Assembly (NCBI GenBank): GCA_965228415.1
Contig: OZ245814.1
Span: forward strand, 7,130,001-7,194,000
From: Agaribacillus sp965228415
GTDB lineage: Bacteria > Bacteroidota > Bacteroidia > Cytophagales > Cyclobacteriaceae
DNA length: 64,000 nt
Direction: 5' to 3'
Shown here piece after piece: positions 48,400 through 55,986 of this stretch. A model generated the notes under the pieces. That model ran no database searches. It was not told the origin of the DNA and was given only the letters and a program-made list of their open reading frames with translations. Position 1 is the stretch's first letter. Each line of letters starts with the position of its first letter. The translations under genes were made by a program, and so were the position numbers.

Positions 48400-48675
48400 A
48401 TGCCTGAAAAAACTATCTTTGTGGCCGCAATATGTGAAATTATCGGATGGACAGGAGCCTTCCTCTTTATTTTGGCTTATTACTTATTGAGTGTAAGAAA
48501 GCTGCAGGCCGATGGCATTCAATATCAACTCATCAATGTGGTGGCGGCCATTTGCCTTATCATCAATGCGCTACACCTAAGTGACTACCCCAATTTTGTT
48601 ACAAATTTCGTGTGGATGGCGATAGGAATTTTTTCCTTATATCAAATCAGTAAAAGGATAAGGGCTAAAAGATGA
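48400..48675 (+). CDS. Small membrane protein, CBU_0592 family
   Basis: 91 residues with three hydrophobic segments (about 8-28, 42-58, 64-80). The pattern EIIGWTGAFLFILAYYLLSVRKLQADGIQYQLINVVAAICLIINALH is that of the short CBU_0592-family membrane proteins, whose function is unknown. The basic end RIRAKR suggests a cytoplasmic C-terminus. Its stop codon ends directly against the stop codon of the TetR gene on the other strand (48675/48676), leaving no spacer. Confidence 0.75.
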   Translation: MPEKTIFVAAICEIIGWTGAFLFILAYYLLSVRKLQADGIQYQLINVVAAICLIINALHLSDYPNFVTNFVWMAIGIFSLYQISKRIRAKR

Positions 48676-49287
48676 CTATACTTCTGCCGCTTGTACACTG
48701 TAGGTTAGACCAAGCCTCATGAATACTTCGTTCTTGTATACGGCCAGTTTTTCATCATTATTTTCGTCCGATAAACTCAGGTAATAGTAGGCACCTTCCA
48801 CAAGAATAAATATCATATCCGAAGCAGCTTGGACATCAGCAACATCGATGGCACCTTCATCTTTGGCTTCCTGCAGCGCCTTGGCCAGCATAGCCCGCAA
48901 AGAGTCATGTAAGTCTTTATAGTGAGCCTTGATTCTTTTGCTCCTGAATACCAGTGCGAAACAACTGAAGAATACACCGTCATCAAAGAGCGTGTTCCAT
49001 TTTCTGGAAAAAAGGTTGTCGATGATCAGTGTTAATCGCTCTTTGGGATCGCTAACGGATTTTTTAGGTTTATATATGTGTCTGTATCTTTCCAGGATGA
49101 AATCTATGAGTTCATAGATCAGGTCTTCTTTCGTGTTGAAATAATGCATCACCAGGCTGGGGTTAATCTCCATTTTCTTCGCCACTTTTGCAATGGATGC
49201 ATTTTCCAGTCCCTCTTTTTTGGCTACCTGGTAAAAGGCTGTTACGATTTCTCTGCGTCTTATTTCCTTAATGCTTTTTCTACCCAT
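48676..49287 (-). CDS. TetR-family regulator, second copy type
   Basis: 203 residues. Helix-turn-helix in residues 8-55 (RRREIVTAFYQVAKKEGLENASIAKVAKKMEINPSLVMHYFNTKEDL), with the recognition helix INPSLVMHYF. The C-terminal domain (80-200) binds an unknown ligand. The sequence differs from the TetR at 36642, so they belong to separate subgroups. An 18-bp dyad, TTTGGTTG-TT-CAATCAAA, lies 65 bp before its start and is a good candidate autoregulatory operator. A related dyad is found in the susC promoter region, so control of the neighbouring susCD is possible but unproven. Confidence 0.87.
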   Translation of the reverse strand: MGRKSIKEIRRREIVTAFYQVAKKEGLENASIAKVAKKMEINPSLVMHYFNTKEDLIYELIDFILERYRHIYKPKKSVSDPKERLTLIIDNLFSRKWNTLFDDGVFFSCFALVFRSKRIKAHYKDLHDSLRAMLAKALQEAKDEGAIDVADVQAASDMIFILVEGAYYYLSLSDENNDEKLAVYKNEVFMRLGLTYSVQAAEV

Positions 49288-49351
49288 ACCGGCTGTTTTT
49301 CATAAATTAAATGTTAAAGAAGTAAATTTAATGAAAATATTTAATAAATTG

Positions 49352-49369
49352 TTTGGTTGTTCAATCAAA
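49352..49369. promoter_or_regulatory. Candidate TetR operator upstream of the second TetR gene
   Basis: Two 8-bp arms, TTTGGTTG and CAATCAAA, around TT; 7 of 8 pairs match. It sits 65-82 bp before the TetR start, in the presumed promoter. 13 of 18 positions equal those of the susC dyad region (42918-42935). Confidence 0.45.
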
Positions 49370-49510
49370 AAATGAAACAACAACAGCTTTTTGGAGAAAT
49401 TAAAAAATATATTGCCAGCATTGATCACAACCCTTCTTGAAGGCCACCAGGATCATTTGGCATTGCTGTCGCAAAATGTAAATAGCAAATAAATCATAAT
49501 GGGTAAACAA

Positions 49511-49585
49511 CGGGTATGTTTTGACCTTCCTGAACATGCTTAGCCCGATTCTTGTCCCAGGCTTAGATGGTGGAAGACATACCCG
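49511..49585 (-). other. Long-range inverted repeat after the MuiA-like gene
   Basis: Perfect 9-bp arms CGGGTATGT / ACATACCCG, 57 nt apart, with partial complementarity between the flanking TTCC and GGAA inside. It could form a 3'-end RNA structure of the MuiA-like transcript (minus strand). There is no T-run, so it is not called a terminator. Confidence 0.3.
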
Positions 49586-49597
49586 CTGATCATAAAT

Positions 49598-51463
49598 TTA
49601 CTCCAGTATTAGTTTTTCCCTTTTGGGGTATTTGACTTCGTATTTTAAAGGAAATGCTTCTTGTTGATTGGGCTCCAGTTGTAGTGCCCAGCTAATTTTA
49701 CCGGTTTTTTCGTCGTAATCACCATTGCCAAGATCCCTCGGAGTTATTTGTATTTCGTTGATGGCTGATACCGGGATCTGATCATAAACCATTAACCTGA
49801 TTGACTGAGATTTTTTGTTTCTGGCTAAAATCTGAAATCCAATACTTTCAATTTTATTGGCGCCAACGGTTCGCTTTTTCGTAAACTGATCGACACGGGT
49901 TCTGCCTAATACAATGTTTTTGTCTCTTCCCAGGGATATGGAGAGTGTGTCCGTTAGTTTTTTGGCTTCGAGAATGGTGCGTCCCACGTAGGAATCTTCA
50001 AAGTATAAATTAGCTTCTCCCTCCAGCAGGTTGTATTGATCCCAGTTGGGAATTCTCGCCAGCAGAAAGGCATCCTTATCTTTTTTTGGCACCGCATAAT
50101 ATTCATACATCGCCTCAATGCTGTGTTGTTTCAGATCCACCGAGATTTTTTCGCCTTTTGATGGGATGGAGTAGGGGATATCTACCTGGAATTCAACGGT
50201 TGTTTGATTTTCTATGGTTGTAGTGGTAATGGTTTCAGCTTTGGATCTTGCGGGTTTTGAATCCCGTACTCTGATACCAGTGGCCTTTCCCTGCAATCCA
50301 TAGCCTACAGCCACTACCTCCTCCAGCATCTGAATATCCGGTATCATATTTAAATCAATGTTCGATTGCGTAATAGGCATATCCTGGAGTTGGTATCCGA
50401 TAAATGAGAAAGTCAGGTAATTGGCATTATTGGGTAGTGTAAGGCGGTAGTTTCCATTGAAGTCAGTGATAGTTCCAACGGTTGTGCCTTTTACGATAAT
50501 ATTTACCCCTGGCAACGGCTCACCTGTTTCGTCAAGTACTTTTCCCGAGACATTTTTTATGTTGTTTGAGGCCACACCATTTTGCATGTTTCTAAAAATG
50601 GTATTCCTTGCATAATTGAGATACCAGGTATTTAAGTCGGGAGCCAATCCACTTTGGTTGGGATTGGCGTTTGAGAATTTAAGTTTAACATTTTGCCAGT
50701 CCACCCCGGTATTTTGATACACATCTGCTTTATAATTAAGGGAAATGGGGCTGGCTACATCTTTTACCCGTACATCGTAATTGGGATACCAACCCGCATT
50801 CGAGACCAGGTAGCTGATTTTAAAAGTGGCTGCTGTGTTTTTTTTTGCCTCTGTCAGGATAACAATTTCTCCACTTGGTTGTTGATCCAGGTTAGCCACG
50901 TCTTTTATCTGTTTTTCTATTTTTTCCAACTCTTTTTTGTGCGCGGATATTTTATTTTTTACGGTAAGCTCCTGGTTTTTTATAGTCATTAGTTCTTTTT
51001 CGTAAAACTCCATGGCCGCTTTTAACTCGGTTAAGCTGGCCCCGTTGTTATACCCGCCCAGGTCTTTATTTTCATCCAACAAACTTTGTTTTTCTTTTAA
51101 AACCACTAATTTCCCTTCTTCCCTGGCAATGTTGTTTTCAAGTGTTACGATGGCCGCCTGCAGGCTATCAAGGGTTTTGTTCTTTGCCAGAGCGTGGAGG
51201 TAATTAAACTGATGTTTGACGGATAAAATGGTAAAGTCTCCCTCCGCGGTCACCTGTACGCTTTTTTCGTCGACAAAAGGTGAAAGGTTTTTAACAACCA
51301 TCCTGGTTTTGCCCGGGAGAATTTTTTGTTCGCCAGTTCTGTTAATCTGTGCGCCTGACAGGAAAACGGTTACTTCATCGATCCTGGTTTTAAGTTCTTT
51401 ATCGGATTGAGCGGAAAGCTCGCTTCCAATTAAAAGGCAAAAAATAAATATTTTCAGTTTCAT
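49598..51463 (-). CDS. MuiA-family (DUF4140/DUF4139) protein with inserted SusC-type leader
   Basis: 621 residues. Signal peptide to about 19. DUF4140-like start (RIDEVTVFLSGAQINRTGEQKI, about 27-110), a long coiled coil (about 98-190), then the DUF4139 beta region (about 205-290 and 400-621: YPNYDVRVKD, LKFSNANPNQSGLAPDL, KRTVGANKIESIGFQI). Between residues 304 and 388 there is a carboxypeptidase-like regulatory domain (VSGKVLDETGEPLPGVNIIVKGTTVGTI) ending in EEVVAVGYGLQGK, the hinge normally found at the end of the same domain in SusC receptors. The function of MuiA-family proteins is unclear; a link to mucoid surface polysaccharide is known by name only. The insertion is in frame with no stop. 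Confidence 0.8.
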   Translation of the reverse strand: MKLKIFIFCLLIGSELSAQSDKELKTRIDEVTVFLSGAQINRTGEQKILPGKTRMVVKNLSPFVDEKSVQVTAEGDFTILSVKHQFNYLHALAKNKTLDSLQAAIVTLENNIAREEGKLVVLKEKQSLLDENKDLGGYNNGASLTELKAAMEFYEKELMTIKNQELTVKNKISAHKKELEKIEKQIKDVANLDQQPSGEIVILTEAKKNTAATFKISYLVSNAGWYPNYDVRVKDVASPISLNYKADVYQNTGVDWQNVKLKFSNANPNQSGLAPDLNTWYLNYARNTIFRNMQNGVASNNIKNVSGKVLDETGEPLPGVNIIVKGTTVGTITDFNGNYRLTLPNNANYLTFSFIGYQLQDMPITQSNIDLNMIPDIQMLEEVVAVGYGLQGKATGIRVRDSKPARSKAETITTTTIENQTTVEFQVDIPYSIPSKGEKISVDLKQHSIEAMYEYYAVPKKDKDAFLLARIPNWDQYNLLEGEANLYFEDSYVGRTILEAKKLTDTLSISLGRDKNIVLGRTRVDQFTKKRTVGANKIESIGFQILARNKKSQSIRLMVYDQIPVSAINEIQITPRDLGNGDYDEKTGKISWALQLEPNQQEAFPLKYEVKYPKREKLILE

Positions 51464-51552
51464 AAGTCTTTTATCTTATGATGCTGAAAAGTAAATTATT
51501 CCATAAAACCCCGTAATTTAATTTTGAAGGTGCCGCATTTTGATTTATACAC

Positions 51553-52443
51553 TTATCGATGCGCTGTATATTGCCGAGGCGGGCATATTTTCTTTAAGGC
51601 TTCTATGCCGGCTTCCGGTGTGTTGGCCTTAAAAGCGAGTATTTGTTGCAGCTGTTCCATGGTTCTGAGTCCTACCACCGCGCTGGCAACTGTGGGGTTG
51701 CTTAAAGTGAATTGTAATGCTGTATTATAACTGTTTTCTTCAGACCTGGCAATTTTTAATAGCTCACGCTGCATTTCATTCACTGCTTCCGCGGTATGAT
51801 CCAGGTAGGGGGCAGGTGGTTTTCCTGCCAGTAAACCTTTCGCAAGGCTGCCTCTTGCCAATACACTAATTTGATTTGACCCCAATAATTCGAGTGCGGT
51901 TTCCTCGGGACGGCGGTCCAGCAAGCTGTATTGCATCATTACACTGACGATGTTTGACCTTTTTACATATTCCCTGATGACATTAGGCCGGATGGATGAG
52001 ATGCCGTAATATTTTATTTTCCCCTGTTGTTTTAAAAGTTCGAATGCTTCAATGGTTTCATCTATGGGATCGTCAATGGTTCCACCATGTAGCTGGTAAA
52101 GATCGATATAATCAGTTTGCAATCTCGATAAACTGTCTTCAACCCCCTGTATTATATGTTTTTTAGAAGCGTCCCAGTGCCAGCTTTGGCCATCGTCATT
52201 CCAGACGTTGCCGACCTTGCTGGCAAGAATAATGTCTTTTCTTTTGCTTTTTATGGCTTTGCCAACTGACTGCTCATTGAATCCTTTTTGATATAGATCC
52301 GCCGTATCAAAAAAATTGATGCCGCCGTCGATAGCATAATTAATGATGCGGTCATTTTCCTGGTGATTGTCGCCAAGCGACATGCAGCCAAAACTAATTT
52401 CACTAATTTTTAGATCTGTATTTCCTAATGTCCGGTAATTCAT
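51553..52443 (-). CDS. Aldo/keto reductase, copy 2
   Basis: 296 residues. Begins MNYRTLGNTDLKISEISFGCMS. Tetrad residues lie in FFDTADLYQKG (Asp and Tyr), IILASKVGN (Lys) and DLYQLHGG (His). The NADPH site is SAVVGLRTMEQLQQI. It is shorter than copy 1 (327 residues) and similar in start, but lacks the copy 1 stretch around HFRN..., so it belongs to another subgroup. It lies 59 bp after the FRG gene on the same strand and 89 bp before the MuiA-like gene, and the three may be transcribed together. Confidence 0.88.
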   Translation of the reverse strand: MNYRTLGNTDLKISEISFGCMSLGDNHQENDRIINYAIDGGINFFDTADLYQKGFNEQSVGKAIKSKRKDIILASKVGNVWNDDGQSWHWDASKKHIIQGVEDSLSRLQTDYIDLYQLHGGTIDDPIDETIEAFELLKQQGKIKYYGISSIRPNVIREYVKRSNIVSVMMQYSLLDRRPEETALELLGSNQISVLARGSLAKGLLAGKPPAPYLDHTAEAVNEMQRELLKIARSEENSYNTALQFTLSNPTVASAVVGLRTMEQLQQILAFKANTPEAGIEALKKICPPRQYTAHR

Positions 52444-52502
52444 ATTTGTTTTAAGTCAGGTGGTTAATGTGGCGGTGAGTTAGCTTCATAGTGCTTGTCA
52501 CA

Positions 52503-53309
52503 TTACAGGTTAGTGATATCCTTATACTGTCTCTTTAACCAGGAAGCCAGCCCATCCAGGCCGGGAAATAATACCCGCTCGTTAATGTTGGATTGGTCAA
52601 GTTTATCTCTGATTTCCCATTTTAATTCTTTGGGGATAAGAATTTTAAATTGATCTATTTCTTTGTTCCTCACCCAGTCATCGATGGTCAAATCTGGATC
52701 GGAAATCATTGAAAACAATGCATATTGATTAACAATTCTGCCATTGATGGATGGGGGCTCAAAAAACATACAAAAAGGTTCATTACGCTGTTTTTCCAGG
52801 TCCTCCAGGCCTTTTAATCCTTTTACCCCGGAATTATCCAACATTTCAATAGTGAAGATGTGAGAACCTTCGGCAAGATAGGTGTCCAGCAGTTTTCCAG
52901 GGGGAAGTTGGTCCAGTGTCTGTTTATAATTAATAGCCCAGATTACGGCGTCGGTGTTAAAATTTTCAAAGTTGGCGGTGGCAAAGTGTAACGCTACCAG
53001 GGGAGAGTACGTCCAGTCCAGCAGCCTGGTCGGCAGACCGTGATGTTGGCCTATCGTTAGCCATTTCCAGATAGATCTTTGATCGTCTTCAATAGTGGAA
53101 TATTTGATAAAATTTCTGAGCAGGTGCTTTTCGAGATGTACCTGTCCCAACCTTTTGAGCGTGGTGGAAAGCTGGTAGTTGGCATGTTCCAATCCTCTGT
53201 AAGCATAATTTGATCTGTACCTGTTAAGCTTTGGCATGTAGGAGTCATGGAAAAGTAATTCCATCAGATGGTTCCAATCTTTCGCTTTAAAAGTGGGTGT
53301 TTCATGCAT
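52503..53309 (-). CDS. FRG-domain protein
   Basis: 268 residues. It has the FRG-domain marks: NYAYRGLEHANYQLSTTLKR near residue 34 (here Tyr-Arg-Gly in place of Phe-Arg-Gly) and QHHGLPTRLLDWTYSPLVALHFA (about 88-110), its most conserved block, followed by VIWAINY. It is cytosolic with no signal peptide. The biochemical activity of the FRG domain is not established; it is often found in variable islands and has been linked with phage and defence neighbourhoods, but no known defence partner is encoded here. Upstream on the same strand, after 288 bp, lies DUF1801. Confidence 0.82.
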   Translation of the reverse strand: MHETPTFKAKDWNHLMELLFHDSYMPKLNRYRSNYAYRGLEHANYQLSTTLKRLGQVHLEKHLLRNFIKYSTIEDDQRSIWKWLTIGQHHGLPTRLLDWTYSPLVALHFATANFENFNTDAVIWAINYKQTLDQLPPGKLLDTYLAEGSHIFTIEMLDNSGVKGLKGLEDLEKQRNEPFCMFFEPPSINGRIVNQYALFSMISDPDLTIDDWVRNKEIDQFKILIPKELKWEIRDKLDQSNINERVLFPGLDGLASWLKRQYKDITNL

Positions 53310-53597
53310 AAAACTGGAGTCAGTTATTTTATGTTCATCTGTAATTTCTTCTGCGCTCCTAATTTAAGGATTAAATTGTCCTTATTGGTTAAGCTGGCAT
53401 TAAGAATTTTGATTCGAAGATGTGCCGGGTGGGAATTCGCTTTTTTTGGCTGAATAATAATGGGAGTTGGTTACTGATTTAACAGCGTTGGTTCTTTTAA
53501 CCCAGGTAAGTCCGCCGGGCGCCCAATGGCGAAATATTTTTGATAATACACCTTACCGGTTGGGCCATCACCTTCCCATCACAGATTTTTAATTCCT

Positions 53598-53975
53598 TTA
53601 TTTTAGATGACTACCGGTATTCTTTTTACGTTTGGAGTAGGCCTCTGAAATTAGCGTTCCTAATACAGTTAATTTAATTGATTCCATGGTCTTAAACCTG
53701 ATGCAATTTTTGCCGGTGTTTATATCGCCTAACGCCGATTTAAATTTTGCAATTAACGTTAGTTCATTCAGGTAAAATGCCACGTAGTGTTTTTGTGAAG
53801 CCAGGGCAATAAAGGGTTTGCCATTAAGACTATAAAAAGGAAGGTCATATTTAAAAGACTCTTTCACTTCCGGCGCTTTTGATAAAATGAGTGACCTTAG
53901 GGATCGCATGGCCTGTTTCCTTTCAGCAGGCACAGCCTCAAAGTAGGCTTCAACACTGTTGGCATTCAGTTTCAT
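53598..53975 (-). CDS. DUF1801-domain protein (YdhG type)
   Basis: 125 residues. SVEAYFEAVPAERKQAMRSLRSLIL (helical start), SFKYDLPFYSLNGKPFIALASQKHYVAFYLNEL (central beta part) and IRFKTMESIKL give a clear DUF1801/YdhG signature. It starts 19 bp after the SRPBCC gene, so the two form a pair. SRPBCC-DUF1801 neighbourhoods are common. Its function is unknown. Confidence 0.83.
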   Translation of the reverse strand: MKLNANSVEAYFEAVPAERKQAMRSLRSLILSKAPEVKESFKYDLPFYSLNGKPFIALASQKHYVAFYLNELTLIAKFKSALGDINTGKNCIRFKTMESIKLTVLGTLISEAYSKRKKNTGSHLK

Positions 53976-53994
53976 AAGTATCAGGGGTTACTAT

Positions 53995-54447
53995 TTAAGA
54001 ATTAATGAAGTTTTGTTTGTTTTCAACCAAAGTTTTTAACCTTTCCAGGTTGCTGCAATTTCTTTTCCGGATGGCCCTTCTCATAAAAGGCAGCATTAAT
54101 TTTATGATAAATTTGTGTGGTTTCATATGAGTTTTTTGACAAAGTTCTGTTTTTCCGTCATGTTCCGTAAGCAAAACAGCGTTTTGGCTCACGAGGTTTT
54201 CGTGTGACAGGTTAAAGGCATATTCTTTGGCATACACCGACTTTGTGACGGTTTCTATAAACACCATTTCCTTGTTGCGCTCGGTAAATGTCATTTGGTG
54301 TTTACTTCCCTGCTGCAGCGGTTCGCCTGAAATAGTTTTAATACTTTTAAATCCTTGTAGCCATTGAGAAAGCAAGGTGTCGTCGGTAAAAACTTCCCAC
54401 ACCTGCCGGGCTGTTGCGTTAATGGTTATTTTAGTTTCCACTTTCAT
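53995..54447 (-). CDS. SRPBCC (START/AHSA1-like) domain protein
   Basis: 150 residues from the ATG at 54445-54447 (MKVETKITINATARQVWEVFTD); a frame seven residues longer would add MPQNPGN. The sequence TARQVWEVFTDDTLLSQWLQGFKSIKTISGEPLQQGS follows the AHSA1/SRPBCC pattern with a ligand-binding cavity, and the C-terminus lies in a long helix (MLPFMRRAIRKRNCSNLERLKTLVENK). The ligand is unknown. It is expressed with the DUF1801 gene downstream. A 22-nt site 42 bp upstream of the start is nearly identical to one upstream of the AraC gene. Confidence 0.77.
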   Translation of the reverse strand: MKVETKITINATARQVWEVFTDDTLLSQWLQGFKSIKTISGEPLQQGSKHQMTFTERNKEMVFIETVTKSVYAKEYAFNLSHENLVSQNAVLLTEHDGKTELCQKTHMKPHKFIIKLMLPFMRRAIRKRNCSNLERLKTLVENKQNFINS

Positions 54448-54488
54448 GTTACCGGGGTTTTGAGGCAAAAATGGTTTTTAGATGGGAA

Positions 54489-54510
54489 AATTTGGTATCA
54501 CTTTGTAAAG
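54489..54510. promoter_or_regulatory. Candidate AraC-type binding site, copy 1 (upstream of SRPBCC gene)
   Basis: 22 nt beginning AATTTGGTATCACTTTG; 19 of 22 positions equal 55753-55774. It contains the dyad CACTTTGTAAAGTG (54499-54512). It lies 42-63 bp before the SRPBCC start, where an activator site would be expected, and just beyond the 3' end of the AraC gene. Confidence 0.45.
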
Positions 54511-54538
54511 TGCGCCCTCATTTTGTAGAAAAAATAAT

Positions 54539-55675
54539 TTATTTTTCCTCAGCGCCGGCAAACCTGGATTTATATTCGGAGGGAGTCATACCGGTACTTT
54601 TTTTAAATACCCGGTTAAAGGTAGCTTTATTGCCAAAGCCGGAGTCAAACGCGATGGCTATAATTTTAAGGTCCGCGCAGCTCGGGTTTTTCAACAAGGT
54701 TTTGGCCTCCTCGATTCGATATTGATTGATGAAATCAAAGAAGTTCTTCCCTAGGTTGTTATTGATTACCTCTGATAGCTGGTAGTTTGGAATGTTAAGT
54801 GAGGTAGCAAGGTCCGACAGTTTCAGATTTTCCTGCAGATAAGGTTTTTCGGACTTGAGATAGGCATCTAAAATTGCTTTGATCTCTTCGATGCGATGTG
54901 GGTTTAGGGATGAATTTTGATATTTGTTATTGAAAGTGACATAATCGAAAAAAACCGGTTGCCTGATGGCCGTATAACCGATGGCATAAATGATGATTGC
55001 CGTGAGCAATAGCATCACATAATCAATTTCCACCTGATGAGATTCGACATTTGCGATAACGAATATCGAAATCATATAAAGAGCCAGGTAGATAGAAAAT
55101 CCGATGGTAAAGATTCTCAGCCACTGAAATTGCCTGATAGCAGTTGAGGCGTTTTGCTCAACCAGTATTTTTTTCTTGTGGCTTAGTACGCGATAGGCCA
55201 ACACAACATAAATCAATGTTTGGATGACATGCGCCACCATAAAAATTAACTGGCTGGCCGGTATTTTTATTTGATCACCACTGGCAACAGATCTCAGAAA
55301 TGCTATTTTTTCGTCGCCACTCATTGCATAAAACGGTAAAAATGAGATGAGCACCAGTACGGCCGGCAAAAAATGCCAGATAAACTTTAACCTGAATTGA
55401 AAGTTGTGCTGAAACAATGCCAGGGAATAAAGGTAGTAGAAGGGCCCCATTAAAAATAGCAATGAGTAAGTGCTGGCAACGGTATGCGGCCACTCCATAA
55501 CATATCCCGAAATGGCAATCGTGTATTCCACCAAATGCAGTGAAAGTACCAGTATCAGGAGTGATAGAAACCGATTGGCTTTGCTTTTGCCGAGCAGGGC
55601 AAATGTTAGGACAAATCCCTGGACAGCCCCTGTAAGTATTATAACAGACCAAATATTTAATTGTAAGCCGGGCAT
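54539..55675 (-). CDS. Membrane AraC-family regulator (7TM-type N-terminus)
   Basis: 378 residues. Seven hydrophobic segments in about 8-240 (for example SVIILTGAVQGFVLTFALLG, HFLPAVLVLISFLPFYA, IYLALYMISIFVIANV, YVMLLLTAIIIYAIGYTAI) precede an AraC DNA-binding domain at about 268-375 (LSDLATSLNIPNYQLSEVINNNLGKNFFDFINQYRIEEAKTLL and IIAIAFDSGFGNKATFNRVFKKSTGMTPSEYKSRF). Such proteins sense a signal at the membrane and bind DNA from there. The gene lies directly upstream of the SRPBCC-DUF1801 pair, and both share a near-identical upstream site. Good candidate for an autoregulated local activator. Confidence 0.88.
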   Translation of the reverse strand: MPGLQLNIWSVIILTGAVQGFVLTFALLGKSKANRFLSLLILVLSLHLVEYTIAISGYVMEWPHTVASTYSLLFLMGPFYYLYSLALFQHNFQFRLKFIWHFLPAVLVLISFLPFYAMSGDEKIAFLRSVASGDQIKIPASQLIFMVAHVIQTLIYVVLAYRVLSHKKKILVEQNASTAIRQFQWLRIFTIGFSIYLALYMISIFVIANVESHQVEIDYVMLLLTAIIIYAIGYTAIRQPVFFDYVTFNNKYQNSSLNPHRIEEIKAILDAYLKSEKPYLQENLKLSDLATSLNIPNYQLSEVINNNLGKNFFDFINQYRIEEAKTLLKNPSCADLKIIAIAFDSGFGNKATFNRVFKKSTGMTPSEYKSRFAGAEEK

Positions 55676-55752
55676 AGATTTTATGCTTTTTTCAACACAT
55701 AGTGGGAACTAAGGTAGGATATGATCACAAATTTGACCAGCAATTGATCCGG

Positions 55753-55774
55753 AATTTGGTATTACTTTATAAAA
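55753..55774. promoter_or_regulatory. Candidate AraC-type binding site, copy 2 (upstream of AraC gene)
   Basis: 22 nt beginning AATTTGGTATTACTTTA, matching 54489-54510 at 19 of 22 positions in the same orientation. It lies 78-99 bp before the AraC start at 55675, consistent with autoregulation. Confidence 0.45.
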
Positions 55775-55986
55775 AGAGACACTTTCTTTTGACTGATACC
55801 AAAAAGATGTGTGGGCGCAAAGGCAACCTAAACCTTATCGGGAATCGGTTGATTTTGAAGTTATTTATGTGGAATATTATAAGTTGATATTTTTTCCTGA
55901 AAAGAAAGACACCTTAGCATTGAAATGAGGGGTGGGGTGGGTGCTTAAAATTTGTGACAATGAGCAAACCAATTAGTCAGATCATC

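Larger units (their letters stand above)
49288..49597. other. Intergenic, 310 bp, upstream of TetR and downstream of the MuiA-like gene
   Basis: Contains the TetR operator-like dyad (49352-49369) and a long-range perfect 9-bp inverted repeat, CGGGTATGT (49511-49519) with ACATACCCG (49577-49585), enclosing 57 nt. The latter ends 12 bp before the stop side of the MuiA-like gene and could be a structured 3' end. No open frame of note. Confidence 0.4.

Noticed and set aside
55702..55887. 61-codon plus-strand frame between the AraC and sulfatase genes
   Set aside because: No family resemblance and overlaps the candidate AraC site; looks like non-coding promoter DNA.
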